Below, one piece after another: positions 14,201 to 14,505 of a DNA stretch of 14,505 nt. Both the position numbers and the translations under genes were made by a program. The notes below the pieces were generated by a model. The model did no database searches and was not told the origin of the DNA. It was given only the letters and a program-made list of their open reading frames with translations. The stretch lies in NCBI GenBank assembly GCA_002298605.1, contig DBKS01000052.1, forward strand, positions 1 through 14,505, given 5' to 3'. The DNA is from Bifidobacterium sp. UBA744 (lineage in GTDB: Bacteria; Actinomycetota; Actinomycetes; Actinomycetales; Bifidobacteriaceae). Numbering within the stretch: position 1 is the stretch's first letter; every line of letters starts with the position of its first letter.

Positions 14201-14505
14201 GTCATGCGTGGTGGTCATGTCCAAGTGATCCAGCGCTTCGCCGGTGAGCATCGACGAGACGGGATGCTCGCTCGCGGCCTCCGCTGCGGCGGTGTCCTCA
14301 TCCGCGTGCTCGCAATGCATGCGGGCGGTCAGAGCGGCACCGTAGGCACCCATCAGGCCGGCGATATTTGGTCGGGTCACCTCGCGGCCGGTCAGCAGTT
14401 CGAAGGCGCGCAACACGGCATCGTTGAGGAAGGTACCTCCCTGCACCACAACCACCGGGCCCAGCGCATTGGCGTCGCGCAGTTTGATCACCTTGTACAG
14501 GGCGT
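11264..14505 (-). CDS. Giant 2-hydroxyacyl-CoA dehydratase activase/dehydratase-like fusion protein (3' part)
   Basis: The frame is open to the right edge (ALYK precedes the GTG at 14489-14491), so the true start lies outside; at least 1079 residues are visible. Numbered from that GTG, the part begins with the end of a BcrA/BadF-type ASKHA ATPase domain (VVVVQGGTFLNDAVLRAFE, 14-32). A cysteine cluster follows at 99, 102, 106 and 125 (CKLCQNHC...GNRC). Then comes the DUF2229-like region with CYP (215) and SFGCGVDA (463-470). After a K/S/A/T-rich linker (about 612-640) there is an HgdB-like region with QTGGMCRATNY (738-748), QPFACLPNHVTGRG and SIDYDPGASEANQLNRLKLM. In known systems the activase hydrolyses ATP to push one electron into an iron-sulfur dehydratase that removes water from 2-hydroxyacyl-CoA. 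These large fused homologues have no established substrate, and no separate dehydratase subunit is visible nearby. The cysteines suggest an oxygen-sensitive 4Fe-4S protein. Confidence 0.9.
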   Translation of the reverse strand, partial: ALYKVIKLRDANALGPVVVVQGGTFLNDAVLRAFELLTGREVTRPNIAGLMGAYGAALTARMHCEHADEDTAAAEAASEHPVSSMLTGEALDHLDMTTTHDVCKLCQNHCKLTITEFEDGTRYVTGNRCERGGDKTKQRSDRPNLYDFKYKRAFAYRRLTPAKATRGDIGIPRVLNMYEDYPFWFTLLTNLGFRVIISGRSDHKMFEEGMDSIASENICYPAKLVHGHIRDLVAKGVKRIFYPCVSYEQQLVPDTQNRYNCPIVANYPVVIEANMPELADEGVDFMRPYFNLANRDKMVDRVAEVFAADGVTREEVELAVAAAYREDAVFKNDVKQEGLRALAYMQEHHVRGVVLAGRPYHIDPEVNHGIPETICSLGMVVLSEDSVCELDPHHMPKVTDYVSNDKALRALEANRDADGFRKTVPAFGEDHKMPLRVFNQWAYHSRLYEAARFVSEYPNLQLVQLVSFGCGVDAITTDQVQEILADKGDVYTQLKIDEVSNLGAAKIRLRSLKAAMEERDRRDSLDVSKRDAPAAEHAGRAEGATTGWVKTAREPFDQAIIDTSAKSGRSSLINTVARASSSETVSVDEAKARIVELARFVGAHDRSAESGIALGAAKNSAVKSFPAKTTPAKSSVKSSADIKPSLTKYKTIHPFTKAMRHAYTVLAPQMSPIHFSLLKSVFTSGRYNFELLTHASQEDIETGVKYVNNDACFPAIIVVGQLVNAFLSGRYDPHRCALVITQTGGMCRATNYLALLRKALADAGYDYVPIIALSVQGFNDNPGFRATPALAHRAVKVFYLGDILSQLLLRVRPYEVEPGAANRLYRLWDTICRETIEHHGYSRTYATRYHRSGFLTYGRLIHRMTEAFDALPLRDIPRKPRVGVVGEILVKYHPDANNHVVDLIEEQGCEAVLPGICDFMLNGIYSADWNEENLGTGGNLKMNHLIRKVADLYRRPMIRAFEKTNGKFEVPWAIDKLRDKAATVTSIGVQAGEGWLLTGEIVELIETGAPNVVCAQPFACLPNHVTGRGMFGKIRRVYPQANITSIDYDPGASEANQLNRLKLMIAAAKKAESKMTAAD

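Overview
The window looks like part of a high-GC Gram-positive (actinobacterial) chromosome, most likely Bifidobacterium. The evidence is G/C-rich third codon positions over most of it, a long type-2 isoleucyl-tRNA synthetase preceded by an actinobacterial-style translational T-box, and a very large fused 2-hydroxyacyl-CoA dehydratase/activase-like protein. The genus is inferred from overall gene content and is not proven. From the ileS terminator rightwards every gene lies on the minus strand. The only plus-strand gene is the recombinase at the left.

Left segment (1-1600): visibly AT-richer, with different codon use, and probably acquired. It holds a start-less 3' piece of a type I restriction-modification specificity gene (hsdS, minus strand, running off the window) back to back with a complete tyrosine recombinase. 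This arrangement is typical of invertible, phase-variable hsdS loci, where the recombinase shuffles target-recognition cassettes.

Middle segment (1600-6385): a strong intrinsic terminator (1600-1630) closes ileS (GTG start, 1104 aa). The ~370-base leader of ileS carries a T-box. Its GAGG can pair either with a CCTC further downstream (antisequestrator), or that CCTC can pair with the Shine-Dalgarno of ileS (sequestrator). This is a translational switch sensing uncharged tRNA-Ile. Upstream lies a YghZ/GPR-type aldo-keto reductase, separated from the next operon by an 82-base gap that holds a long hairpin.

Efflux operon (6468-10857): a MarR-family repressor and two ABC exporter half-transporters. 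They are joined by two 4-base ATGA overlaps and preceded by repeated sequence that may be the MarR operator. The first half-transporter has a degenerate ATPase site (Asp for the catalytic Glu, Gln for the switch His) and the second has a canonical one, so the pair should form an asymmetric heterodimeric exporter of the TM287/288, LmrCD, BmrCD type.

Right segment (10953-14505): the 3' part of a giant activase/dehydratase-like iron-sulfur protein continues beyond the window. Its stop overlaps the start of a small downstream reading frame (TGATG). That frame is interrupted by an in-frame TAA after 23 codons but stays coding-like for 79 more, and appears to be a recently broken gene. No tRNA, rRNA, CRISPR array or insertion sequence was seen.
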